Part shown: positions 25,000 through 37,039 of the stretch, piece by piece
How the letters are laid out: each line of letters opens with the position of its first letter
Position numbering within the stretch: position 1 is the stretch's first letter
NCBI RefSeq assembly: GCF_021155775.2
Contig: NC_060234.1
Span: forward strand, 32,733,026 to 32,797,025
DNA length: 64,000 bases
Direction: 5' to 3'
Source: Neodiprion pinetum
Lineage: Eukaryota > Arthropoda > Insecta > Hymenoptera > Diprionidae
The notes under the pieces: model-generated
What the model saw: the letters and a program-made list of their open reading frames with translations, nothing else
Databases searched by the model: none
Told to the model about the DNA's origin: nothing
Made by a program: the position numbers and the translations under genes

Positions 25000-26710
25000 C
25001 GTCTCCTGTGCGCGCTTCTCCTCGGTGGAAGTGACGATCCCAGGCATGGGACGGACGTGATCGTGCTGAGCAGCAGCGTGCACGGAAACTAGCGGCGTGT
25101 GATTCCTTCGTGGATGTAATTTCACTCGGTTATATTATTTTTATTTATTACGGGTACGCGTTGCGGTGGTTTTTATGTTTTTTAGTACGTCTGAAAGAAG
25201 CGTAACGTTTTGTCTGTACCACAGTTCGAACATTTGATACGTGCGGAAACACATAGTTCGAGATAGAACTGCAGCTACTTTGAAATGGTTTGATTTATTT
25301 TCATCTAAATTTGGTACTTGGAATTATCTGGTCTGGATCGAATATTGAAATAGCTAGCGGTACAATTGTCTTTCCAAAAGGCGTTTCACTCGCTTTCCCA
25401 ATTATTTTTCTCCTCATTGGAATAATGGAGTCGAAATTCGAAAAGTAAAAACCACCCAGACGTACCGGAAGTTCTTCTTAAACAAAAAGTGTTAGAAGTG
25501 GATATTGGAACGGAAATATAGCGTTACGAGTGTAAGTGCTTTAAGGTGTTGTGGAACTTAGATGTTCACAAGCTTACGTTTGATACTCACGAAAATTTGC
25601 CACGCTCTAATTTACGTGAGAAACAATAAGCGAGTAATCTGCATTTCTAAGTGCGTATAATGGAAGTGGGCAAGCATAACCGACATGCAGCATGTGCTGG
25701 GAATTGTAAAACATGTTTGCGGTCTATGCAGTGTTAGAAGTTAGTTTTCAGCTTGGACATTCCACATCTCAAAACTGGGCGTGGGCGGGAAAAAGTGCGG
25801 AAAATTCGTACCCAGAGATTGATATACGTAGTAATAATTACCGTTACTTCATAGCTATAATATAATATCGATAAAAAATGCATAAATGTACGCAGCTCTG
25901 TTAGTGTTACGTCAGGTAAAATATTTAGGTAGATATTATACTGTACGCTAGATTTATAAATCTATACACATAATGTGAACGCGTGCCAAGCATCGTCGGG
26001 TTGGTGCAATTGAATTATCGTCTTCGTTAATTTACCACGAGGGACACAATGAGTTCAATTTATATTTTATAGGCTATATACGGATCTCTTGAAGGCTTTA
26101 TTTCGAATAATCGGCTTCTCATTCTTTCAGTACTTAATACTCGTCTGTTCTATCGGCTGTTTATAAGTTTCTCGTGAAAATTTGCTGATACACGAGAGCG
26201 AGAGTGAGAACGATCGGCGATACTCTCTTATCGCTGCGTCTTGGGCCAGGTGCCAAAGTATGGCTTGACTGCGTACGCAAGTCGATGGGAAAACAGAAAA
26301 GGCAGAAAATACTTAATCCAAACTGTTTAATTTACGAATATAAACATGGTACGCTGAAACCGTTGTTATGTCAATGACTCAACACGGTCCAGCTCTCGCG
26401 TTATAAGGCCACTCTTTGAGAAGCCAGTCCTCGCACGATGAGCACGAAAACTCAAAAATGTACATACAGTGTGGTCGATGGTCCTTGATATGACTGCTAG
26501 GTGACAACAATTTATCTCTAAGTTGATGAAGCGTGATCTGAATTTTTGTGGGGTTCAAACTGGTGCAGTAATTACGTTTGGTGGATGTTAGGGATATTAA
26601 AAAGTAAGCATACGCGCATCGAATCAAGTCGTATACCTGACGTGCTGAATTATTTTCTTTCTTCTTTCTTGCTCTCCTTTTGAACAGTCCCCTGACCGCC
26701 TTTGCTGCAA

Positions 26711-26716
26711 AATAAA
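26711..26716 (+). terminator. Candidate poly(A) signal of the RERG-like gene
   Basis: The first canonical AATAAA on the + strand that I found after the stop codon, 1.7 kb downstream. A long 3'UTR is plausible for such a gene, but a variant hexamer nearer the stop is equally possible. Confidence 0.2.
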
Positions 26717-27863
26717 GCAATGTGATGTATCGAAAAATAAGTGCCTTGCAACTCAGTTGTAGCCCAGAGAGTTTACATGACCATGTATCACGTGTACACG
26801 AGTATCAGTTCTTTATTCATCGATTCGGGAAGTTGTAACGCGTTATTAAATTACGGAACGAACGGACGTTCAAGTAGGTGAAATAGCCGGTGTTTCTTAA
26901 AGGCATTCCATGAAACATGTCCGAGTCTTAGCATACATTTTGAGATCATCGAAAAATTAATTCTGATTCCGTCGAGCGTAGGTCAATTTTTCTGTCGTGT
27001 GAGAATATTGTACATAATCGTGCCACGTTTAATCTTCGGTCTCTAGGTCGTCAAAACTCGAATTCTACACTCATTTAACAACAAATTACAAACAGATAAA
27101 AGATCTTCCTAAATATGCTGAGTACTCGTACAGTAGCTGGTGAAAAAATGTTCGACAAAATAACGATGATCTATAGGTTGTAGATTTTGAAACTACGGTA
27201 GCTTCGTTGGCAAATTGCATATGTGTCGGAATCTATCGTAATCTCCGACGAATTAAACGCAATTTCTAATCAGCCAGACGTGCGAGGTCCTCGGATCGAC
27301 CCGTCAGTTGCATTCGAACGCAGCATCCCATCCCCTCGGCGGCCGGAGAATCTTTATACCCTGTAGTTAGCTCTCGGTTACAAGTCTTGTATTCAGCGGG
27401 GTTAACTTCCTAGGTTTTCGTATTTTCAATTCCGCGTACAACGTTTGCCGCAATAAACCTCTGGGCTCGTGATTCGAGCGACGGTCGCACAGCGAGAGCC
27501 TCCGTTGGCCGCAGGTTGAGGGTAGCCGGTAGCCTTGTCGGAGGTCGCATAGGTTGACCCGGGTGACCCCCGTGCTCAAGTACGAAGCCTCTGTTTCTTG
27601 GCGAAACCTTTCTTCGAGTCCTCCTCACCTCCGCGCCGGTACTTCCTGGCTGCAGCCCTTGCCCGACCCTCTGCCTATAATGCATCGGCATACCTACTCC
27701 GTAAGTCCGTGTCGTTAACGTAGCGTAAGTAACACGTATATGCAAATGGCGGACAAATCATTGTACAGAGTTCCTGTGCATAGGTATATCACGCACACGG
27801 TATACATATACATGTTAGGCGTATATGTTTATATACACCTATTCGCGAGGCCTTGAATATACA

Positions 27864-27905
27864 TTATATATATGTGTGTGTGTGTGTATGTGTATACATA
27901 CACAT
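27864..27905. repeat. TA/TG microsatellite
   Basis: TATATATA followed by (TG)n and a short TACATACACATAC stretch. Confidence 0.8.
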
Positions 27906-27962
27906 ACTATACGTGTACACATCGAAGCGACTGAAATTAATGTAAATTTAAATTATATCCGA

Positions 27963-28030
27963 TGTTGTTGTTGTTGTTGTTATTATTATTACTATTATTA
28001 TTATTACTACTATCATCATTATTGTTGTAT
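27963..28030. repeat. Compound GTT/ATT/ACT trinucleotide repeat
   Basis: Six GTT units followed by about fourteen ATT, ACT and ATC units in register. It looks like a microsatellite that has mutated from one trinucleotide to another. Confidence 0.85.
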
Positions 28031-29823
28031 ACAGCGTAGGTGGTTTATATATTAAGTCTTATTTTTGGAGTGCCCTACTTCCGAGTGAGCCTGTGCTAAG
28101 GATACTAGTAAATCTTAATGTTCCTAATCTAGAGTATAACCTTGAATTATATACATGTATTATACGGTTACGCGTAAACGCATGTTAGACGTATATTATT
28201 GTATATTTAAGTATGAAAGGCGAGCCTGCAGGTATATTAATGATATACAACATTTTTTTTCTTTCAGATTTTTTTAAAACAAATCATGAACGGATTTTAT
28301 TCATTTGAACATTGCTTACGATTTCGGGATCTGAATAACCCAGATCGGCCATCTGAACGGTGACAGAAAATGTGATGTGGAAACTTAATTGTATTTTAGT
28401 TTAGAAGTGACGTTTTATCCTTCATACTACTCCGTATCGATTCAAATGTGACTGAGTGAAGGTTTTACAGCTAGCACAAGGTTTTTATAAAATGATTAGC
28501 TCATAAAAAAAAAACCATTTGCTGATCCTAACCAATAATATTCTCAACCAATAACTTCCGTAACCAATCGTTTACAAAATGATCCTGAATTATTGAAAAA
28601 CAAGGAATAGAAATTCGTAAAATGATTGCATAATTTTTACAACACAGTATATCTGCAAGGTGGCTTTTGTTGTATGAAATAGCTTTCTTATTATTATTTG
28701 AAGCTTATGGATATTTGTGATGGCTTTATCCTGATTAACCGCACCAGCTGTCGGTGTACCATAATAATTTAGTAACCGGGTCCTGTGAAAGATGCCCGCG
28801 CAGTGAGATTCGTTCTGAATGTGAGAATATATGATTGTTTGCTGGATCCATCCGATCGGTAGGTTGTATACTTAATTTCAGTTGAATCGTTGTTATTTTT
28901 ATTTATTTTCGTTTTTTTTTTTCCAACTATTATTTGATTATCTTCTCAAAACTTCGTGCAGATTTACCCGAATTGAATTTCAGCGAGATATTCGTTTAGA
29001 TGTACTTTTCGTTTCGAGGTATCACTCAGGTTGTAAGAATTGTACCGAGTTTTTCTTTTCGTCGGTTTTCTACTTCATCGTTATCACCTTCTTCTTATTC
29101 TGCGATTATGATAAAACTGTTTACTGTAGGTCAGATACTATAATCTATAGCTGTACATAATATATTACAATATTTACCATATTCAGTGCCTTCCAGAAAG
29201 TATACATTATACTTATTGTTAGTTCTCGTGCATCGGTGCGCGCGCTCGCTACCGTTGAGAAAAAATAACGAAGTGTGAGTTTAAAGTATATAATACCTAT
29301 TAATTATATTAATAGTTGATAAATACATTCCAAATGTATAAGAATTCAAATTATTATATGCATATATATACAGATACGACGTCGAATTGAATGCGTTGAA
29401 TTAAACCTGTACTTCAAAGTGCTAGTCACTTGTTATTGTAAATCTTTTTAAATAATAAGCGATGAAACTTGTATGTTAAGTTATACAGCAGAAAAAAATA
29501 TCAAGATTTGAAATTACAATATCGTCTATCGACTTATCCACTGTCCAAAATTCTCACCGAATCTTCTTTACGCGCAGATCCACTCGCGACCTGCATCCTG
29601 TACCTACCTGCTGCATTTGCAATTTGCGTGGATCACGTTCGGTGTACCAGTGCATGCACGAGACTCGAGGTGGGCGGGCTGCAGATTTGGGCCAAGGTTC
29701 CAGAGCACGTGTCACGCACTTGTGCCTCTCGAAAATACATTTCCTCGATCTCTTTAACGGCGTATTGGTTTCGCAGGCAAATTCCTTGCTGCCCACCCCC
29801 GTCCGCGTCTTGCGGAACTGTCC

Positions 29824-29890
29824 GAAGAAGAAGAAGAAGACGCAGAAGAATAAGAAGAAGAAGAAGAAGCAGAAGAAGAAGGAAAAGAAG
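29824..29890. repeat. (GAA)n trinucleotide repeat
   Basis: Interrupted GAA/AAG tract. It is preceded by a plausible acceptor (TTGGTTTCGCAG ending near 29778), but frames through it give only Lys, Arg or Glu runs, so it is annotated as a microsatellite. Confidence 0.85.
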
Positions 29891-30489
29891 GATCCGTGAA
29901 GAAGTTGAGCATATGAAGCGGCGCGAGAAAAACGCGTCGCGACGCCACGCCGCGATGAATCTTCGTCAAAAACTACCGTAACTTTACCTGTTGTATGTGT
30001 GCACAATTAGATGCGCCAGCGCGGCCGAACCGCTTGCGTTATTATTATATTGGCCAGGGTCTCGTGACCCATCCCGTAGGTACGTACACGCATGCAGATG
30101 AGACGGTTACACCGCGTTAGAACAACCCGTCAACCATAAACGGCCGTCTGTATAACCGGAGCAAATCGCATCAGAGTTGGCTCTAGATTTTTCCGACTAC
30201 CAATTGCCGGCATTGTATAATACGGAGGCCCCGTGAAAGCGTCTATGGCGATTACACGTTTCATCCCCTTGGCAGCGCCAGCGTGACGCGGCAATCGAGC
30301 TCGGACGAACCGACGATGGTAGGAATTTATGATAATTTCGATCCCGAGAATTATCTCCGGCACAAAAATTCAACGTTTGCACACATCTTACTACGAACTA
30401 ATTTTATGTGTGTTATAATATGGGAAGAACTTCATCTGTCGATTACCATATTCGATTCCGTATCGTTTAATGTTCCATGGAAACTTGAA

Positions 30490-30705
30490 GAATCTTGTGA
30501 AATTATTTTAAATTCTCTAATCCCGTGAAATCTTTCCAAGTTATGCTTATATTTTTCTGAATTCTTTGAACATCTTGGAACTCCCATAAGAGAGAATAAT
30601 CGTGTGAAAGTTGTAAAAATCTGTAAGATCTTGTTACATCTGGAATCCCTTGAAATTTCTGAAATCCGGTGAAATCTTAGCTGCCCCGCAGGATTCCGTG
30701 AATCG
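30490..30705. repeat. Cluster of degenerate AATCCCGTGAAATCT-like motifs
   Basis: About seven related 12-16-bp motifs occur near 30490, 30519, 30559, 30597, 30643, 30663 and 30691 (for example AATCTTGTGAAATT, AATCCCGTGAAATCT, AATCCGGTGAAATCT). Spacing is irregular (20-46 bp), so this is either a decayed tandem array or a cluster of binding sites. Confidence 0.5.
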
Positions 30706-33700
30706 GGTGTGCGCAAAAATCAACGAGTAGTTAACCCCTGGGTTGAAACGGCCGATAACAACGGTCTATTACCCGCACGAGTGCGCAGGTGCGTATATAA
30801 TATATCCATGTATGTTTACGGTTTGCGCACTTGCACGCACGCGATGGAGAGTAATATGCATGTATAATATATTTAGCGGAGGTAAACTGAAGCGTTAAAC
30901 GCGGGATTCTCGAGTCTGGAATAAGAGGCGCTGGCCGCAGTTAGCTGGGCCAGAGGTACAAGTAACAGGCTTGCCCCTGCTCAGCCTGGAGCGAGACATC
31001 TCGGTAAGTTCCCGACTCTCTCCGCGTCCCTCAGGTCCTCCGGGTTCGCCTTACTATATCCTGCGGGAAAGACAAATCGCGCGAGCCAAACGCCCCGATA
31101 AACACAGACGCCAATTTATCGCCGAGAATAGCAACGCCTCGGAAAACATTTCGAACCCGACTGTAATCGGGGACTTCTTGAGCTTCGACACGTCACGTGG
31201 AATTCACGTGGGTGGCGGCTGGTTAGACACGTTCAACTTAATTTATACCTACCTACGGTTACTCGAGTACGGTAATTATACCTCCGATATATGGATGGAG
31301 AGAGCCTCTTGACAGGGGTTGTAAGATTAACCACGTGCCGGTAATCGAATATTATACTCTGGGAAATTACACGGGAATTTTAAATAATTATTGATATTCG
31401 ATGTGCGTTTTGTGCTTATATGCAGGAAAGTTCGAGCTACATACGGCGAGTGATCTTCCCGGCGATTCACGTACAATCTATTTCTGCTTGAAACAATCAT
31501 TGGCCCTGGTTGAAAGTTAGGTTGAAACGGAATTCTGGCAGCCACATCAATTCATTGCAAGAAAATTTATATATCCTATTTGGTAGAATTCGTTACCAAT
31601 ATTTGTTTTCAATACGTGAAATTTTCCAACCATACAGTTTAACTTGTATGCCGCTGTGAACAAATCGGAACGTTAGTATTTAAAGTGAAGAATTCAACTC
31701 ACCAATACAGCGCCAAAATGCTATTTCATGGGGACAGAAAAGATAGCAAAAATAGTTTGATTGCTATTTCGTCTTCAAGAAAATTTGACCGGTCTGGAGA
31801 CTGCAGTTTGCGGCATTCGATCTCTGGAGTTAATTAACGCGTTCAAATATCGGTGTATAATATTTTCGTAAGGATAAGTTAGTAAAATGTGAGCGAAGAA
31901 CTGTATATATCCTCGAAGAGTTTGAGCAGCGTAGTCGTGACGCGAAGGTTGTAGGTCACCACGATGCACCTTGCACCTATCGCCCGGTTCGCTATATCTC
32001 AGTGAAGGGGAGTCGGCATCTCTCGAGTTAGTCTGGCCCGAGGCTAGTCTTGAAATTTAATACATCTGCGTCCTCGTCTGTCTTGCGGAGTTCTGCCTCG
32101 AAGTTAGCTAAGCCAACACTCGTTATACCAACCCCTTATGCACACCATCTTCCCAGCCGAATCATTAAATCACACGGTGAATCCCGCATGGGTGATGCAG
32201 GCGAAATGCACACCGTCCCTGCACACTTGTGTCTGAGCTGGCAGGTTTTTACGTCCTATTAGCGTGAGCGTCGGGACGTCGCGGAATTTATCTTGGGCTC
32301 TAGGAAGTAAAGAGTGTGCAGCGCCCTTGGCGTAGCCATCCTCTCGAGAAGTTGACACTGAAATTGAGTATACAGTGCGCGATCGGTTCGACCGATTCGC
32401 GTGTCAAGTTAATTCTCCAAAGTTCGAATCGTGAGTGGAACGGAAATGTGATGGAACAGGGTCCGCGTAGCGTATTGTGAGCATCGAGACACATGTGGAC
32501 CTTCTTTTTTTCTCTACTAAAATTGAAAATAAAAATATTTCTGAAACGAATTGTACGTGCAGCACGTAATAGTTACAACATGTGTGCCGTACGTTGAAAA
32601 ATCTCCGACCGTCGATTTCAAATAAAAAATATACTATTGCAATTTGAATAGTGAGGACAAACGATCACTTCAACCTGATTTTACAGGTATTGTTGGCAGG
32701 ACAGTGTGGCGCCAAACAGCGATCGGTTACGTTTCGTTACCATGTTTGCTTCCACTGTTTTCTGCTAGTTCGATTCGCGTTTTAAGGAGCTGTTGCAGCT
32801 CTTTATTTATGCAATTCTGTTACACGTGCCACTCTACAGCTCCACACTCTGCAAGAGCATAATTCATGCTAAGTAGTCGAAGTAGGTATTGCCGAGCGCC
32901 ATCGGTAGGTAAGTATAATGACCAGTTACGTTATTTATTTTGTCAACAATTTTTGCAGTCGTTGTCACGGCGCGGTAATGAATATTTTTGTATTTTTATC
33001 GGTGGCAGCCCTGCAAAGATCACAATTCTGTAAAACGGTCGTTGGATCATCGAAATCCGAACATTATTTGTCGATTGTACTGACTACTTACTTTTCCTTC
33101 ATAAACGAATTCATGTATCGGAAAGTGGTGTGTAGGATATTTCACAACGCACACACGATTGCACAAATAGCCAATGAACCTCGTTTATTTCTGACCATAA
33201 TATACGAACATTTATTCTTTCGTTACCTTGAAGAATGAAACTGCTTAATCATTGGTTACGGTATCGTGCTTCAATTTCAACCTAAGCGTCTGTGGATTCA
33301 TTCGAAAACAGAAGCACAGCCACTCGATATACTGCCACGCTTTTTCTTATCGCGTAAAACGACACTTGCTCGGTACTCAGCTTTTGTCAACTAGATGCAG
33401 TCAAGATTAGCCGACCGAGAGGAAGGCAGTGAATATGCCTCGAGCGTATTTCACAATCAAATAAAAATGAAAACACTCGTTTTATTTGAAAACTTGATTG
33501 TGGTGCTCTTGGATCGTTTTTTAGCTCTGTCTACGCTCGCGAATTTCTCCGCCCCTTTCCTCGCAGGCAAAGAACAACGGAAACGTGTGTAAAACTGTTG
33601 CAACACTTCGGGATGTTTGCAATATGTAATACGCGCATTACGCCTACCTGTGTGGTCGTATGAGTCGTTTCGCATACGGGGATCTAGCTGTTGTTTCTGC

Positions 33701-36700
33701 TTTTCAATCTGCGGGCACCTAGGGTTATAAATATGCATAGAAAAGACGACGATACATGCACTGCTTACTCTGGTTTACGACGTGTGTTAAATACGTCTAG
33801 AGCCGCACAACTGGCGTCATTACGACCCTGCGACGCGACGCTTAGGCATATCGGCGACTCGGTTATGTAATTTAGATTTATCAATATTATACGGTTTATG
33901 CGGGGCATATTTTCATTGACGGGAAAATTTTGTCTGACGTACAAAAAAGCCCCTAGCTGTAACGTATAATTCCATCGTTTTCTGTACTGATAAAAAGATC
34001 GGCACAATTAAGGTCCCAGAAGAGGGCGATTCAGCCGTTAGAGAAAATACTTGAATTATGAGGCAAACGCGGCGTTGTTCCAACGGAATCGCGAGCTTCG
34101 ATGGCAGAAACGATTGCCTCGCGCATCATGCGTTGTGCGTGGCCTTCGCTTGCGGACATGACCTACCACTCTGGGAACGATGCTTTCTTGGCACGAGATA
34201 GATGCCGCATTGCCTCCACGCAGCATGCGGGGTGTCATAAAGGGGATTCCCGCTTCACAACACAGTACCAGCCTATAATACGGCTCTTGTACCTGCACTC
34301 TACCTTCGACACAATCGTGTATACGCACAGGATAGCGCGCAGTCTTCGACAAACGCTAATAGCGGCAGTGTCTCGAGTGGTTTCAACCTCAAAGGTTGCC
34401 TCGACTCGATCATCCGCGGGGAAGTGAATTATGATAAATTATCCACGCTGCGTGGCACGATTCGTTCTTTTTCCTCAATGTTTGAAGCACCTTTTTCCAA
34501 CCATGTACACGACTAGCCACTTGTTGCTAAAAATGATTAACATTTTTGACTTATTGCTATTGGAAGATCCGTGTAGACTGTGAGGATTGAAATCAAAATT
34601 TGATAGATATCAGGGAAACGTATAATAAGAAGCGTGTCGGATACACCCAAACATTAAAGATTAATTATAATAGTGTATTTATTCCGTCGTCGCCTTACAG
34701 AACAACATTCGCAGTCATTAAGACGAAAGAAATAAGACGTTGATAGCGAGATCGCACGCGGTCACGTTTACGGCATTTATTCGGCATATGTTTCTGATTT
34801 AACAGAAATGGTTTCACGGAAGGGCGTCTATTTCCAGTTTGATACTCTTGTTTGGCCGCTAATTTATAATATTATTATCTCACATCATATTGGCGGATAA
34901 AAAACAATTCGTCTTTCGTCCGAGTAACGGTTTTCTAAAGGTGTAAAAATATCACTTCTTTCCAACGGAAATAATTTTCACGAGGCGCAAAGAACACGAA
35001 CCCGTATAATATAATACTTAAACATCAAAGAGCGTAGTTGTACGCAAACTGCAGACGTTTGACCGAAATAATCCTATATACCGGCGTGACAAAGTTGATT
35101 GCAGCTAAATTTCCTCCCTCTTTACACGCGCGCGCACACACACAATAATTCTCAAACGCATGAACCATTAACAGGAACGTAGAAAATAAAAAAAAAAAAA
35201 TTCAAATTATGCCCGTGCACGTATCCTACCATCAAATTGTTTGCATTGTTAATATTAGAGAAGAGTCAGCATGTGACGAGAATACTCAACTTAAAGTGGT
35301 CGACTAGAAAATATAATTTGAAATATTCACCGCACGGATTCAGGCCCAGTTCATATTTTCTCACTGTACGAGTCCTATTTTGAAGATTGTGAAAATTAGC
35401 GAGAAAGTATCAATTATCTTCACATAAAGGATGAGAAAGGTAAATATAGTTCAACTATATGCATCGGTGAGTAAAAAACAAAATCCTCGAGACGTTGATC
35501 AGCGTGTAATAAAGAGGACTCGGTGTAAATTTATGGCGTCTGTTCAGCACTTCAGCAGATTTGTCTATCAGAGATGAGTGTGAACAATATTGAGGAAAAT
35601 CCGGATTTGTGAAAAGCATAAAGTAGTGAAAGCAGAGCGAAATAATTCCATGCGGACGATACGTCGAGAAGTTCCACTGCAGATATGATAATGATAACTT
35701 CAGTGACCATAGTGAGACACTCGCGCCCGCAGACAAAGCACTTCTAATGGGTTTCGCGATAAGCCCTGGGAGCTTGTTTTCAAACACAATTCGCTTCCAT
35801 GTAGTCAGCGTCCCACAGACGTCCTATACAGCAGTGGTTAGCAGTAAATCTGACTTCTCCGTATTCGCAAACAATAACCAGCTGAGCAATATCATACCAA
35901 CATTTACACGTACGACCAACTGCAGGGAGGTGAACACTTCGTACCGCGACGAAACGGAGTGTTACACCAACTTGCGGTGGCAAGTACTGTTCCCAGAACT
36001 CTTTTGCCACCTATGCATCATCAATGCTCGACGAAACGGCTCGAGTGACCGAAGAATCTCTGTATCTCGCTGTCACATCGGTAAATTTTTCGATTAATGA
36101 CAAGCCCGCGGTGAGTTTCCAATGGAAAATTGCTGCGCAGGATCGTTTCGAGGACTAAAAAACAAACATGACAATGGAGGAATGTTGCGTACCCTACACG
36201 TAAAAATTGAAGCAATTACGTAGACCAGCCATCGGAGTCCGAGCTTACGGTACGGTTACACAGTCATCTCGGAGATGGTTGAGGTCGGTACGATGCTCAC
36301 CCACCGGCTTATTACCGCCGCTCACAAGGCGCATGTGGATATGTTCATCGCAGTAATGGTAGCTATCATTGAAAAAAGGACGGGGAGGAAAAAGAGGCAT
36401 ACGAGAAAAATAAGGGATAAAAAATTACCGCGCATACCGTGAGCCGGGGATTGCGCGCGTGGACAGTCGTTGGTTAACTTAATTAGCACCTGCAGGACCT
36501 CGTGTCCTCTCCGTTCTTTCCAGATTCATCCTCCCGGTCCCCAGACAGTCTCCGGTACAAGCCTGCATGCTGCGTTGTACAATGGCACGAATTCCAAGCG
36601 TAGCTTGTGTGAACGATAAATACTTGCCTGTGTAAAATGGAACTACGGCTTCCATCCAAACAGTACCTACTCAGTCTACTTTGAAGTCTCGTAACGAATA

Positions 36701-37025
36701 ACACGGATGAATTACACGCAAGTACCACAAATGTATGCCAACCGTGTTACATTGGGAAAAGTGTTGTGCTATGCGAGTCAGTGATATCGATTCTCCGATG
36801 TTCTTTGTCACAGTGTACAATAGCTGCTCCTTTTCTCTCGTCAAAGTGCCGTAGTTGTGCATGCGGGAAATTTGAAGTGGCATTTAATGAGTTTTCTTGA
36901 GACGGTAATGCTTCGAAATCGCGGTCAGTGGGTGAAGTGGTAGAGTGTTGGCAAGTGAAATACTGTAAATATCCGAATCCTTGCTCAACATAAGCGTATT
37001 GAGTTTCGGACAACAACGTGTCATC

Positions 37026-37039
37026 ATGGGAAGGTAAGT
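37026..37039 (+). other. Candidate first coding exon end: ATG next to a consensus splice donor
   Basis: ATCATGGGAAG|GTAAGT: a start codon in good context (A at -3, G at +4) five bases before a perfect donor (GT at 37034-37035). Insect genes often have such minimal first coding exons. A TCAGTG initiator-like hexamer lies about 100 bases upstream. The next exon would have to begin with one base completing an AGN codon; no convincing partner was found. Confidence 0.25.

Larger units (their letters stand above)
25000..37000. other. Gene-poor stretch (3' flank of the RERG-like gene and intergenic)
   Basis: The first part is probably 3'UTR of the GTPase. The rest holds TG/TA and GTT/ATT microsatellites near 27864-28030, a GAA tract at 29824-29890, and a cluster of degenerate AATCCCGTGAAATCT-like motifs at 30490-30705. 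ORFs of 100-170 codons occur on both strands, including 29469-29981, whose Arg-rich part is only the GAA tract read in another frame. None resembles a known protein. A consensus donor GTAAGT follows CATCTCG near 31001 and another lies near 32910, which could mark 5' exons of unknown transcripts. Confidence 0.5.

Noticed and set aside
26941..26965. TGAGATCATCGAAAA, similar to the bantam microRNA start
   Set aside because: The seed matches but the rest differs and no hairpin partner is present on either side.
29624..29981. Lys-rich and Arg-rich ORFs after a good-looking acceptor
   Set aside because: The rich part is the GAA microsatellite read in different frames; the codons before it have no recognisable content.
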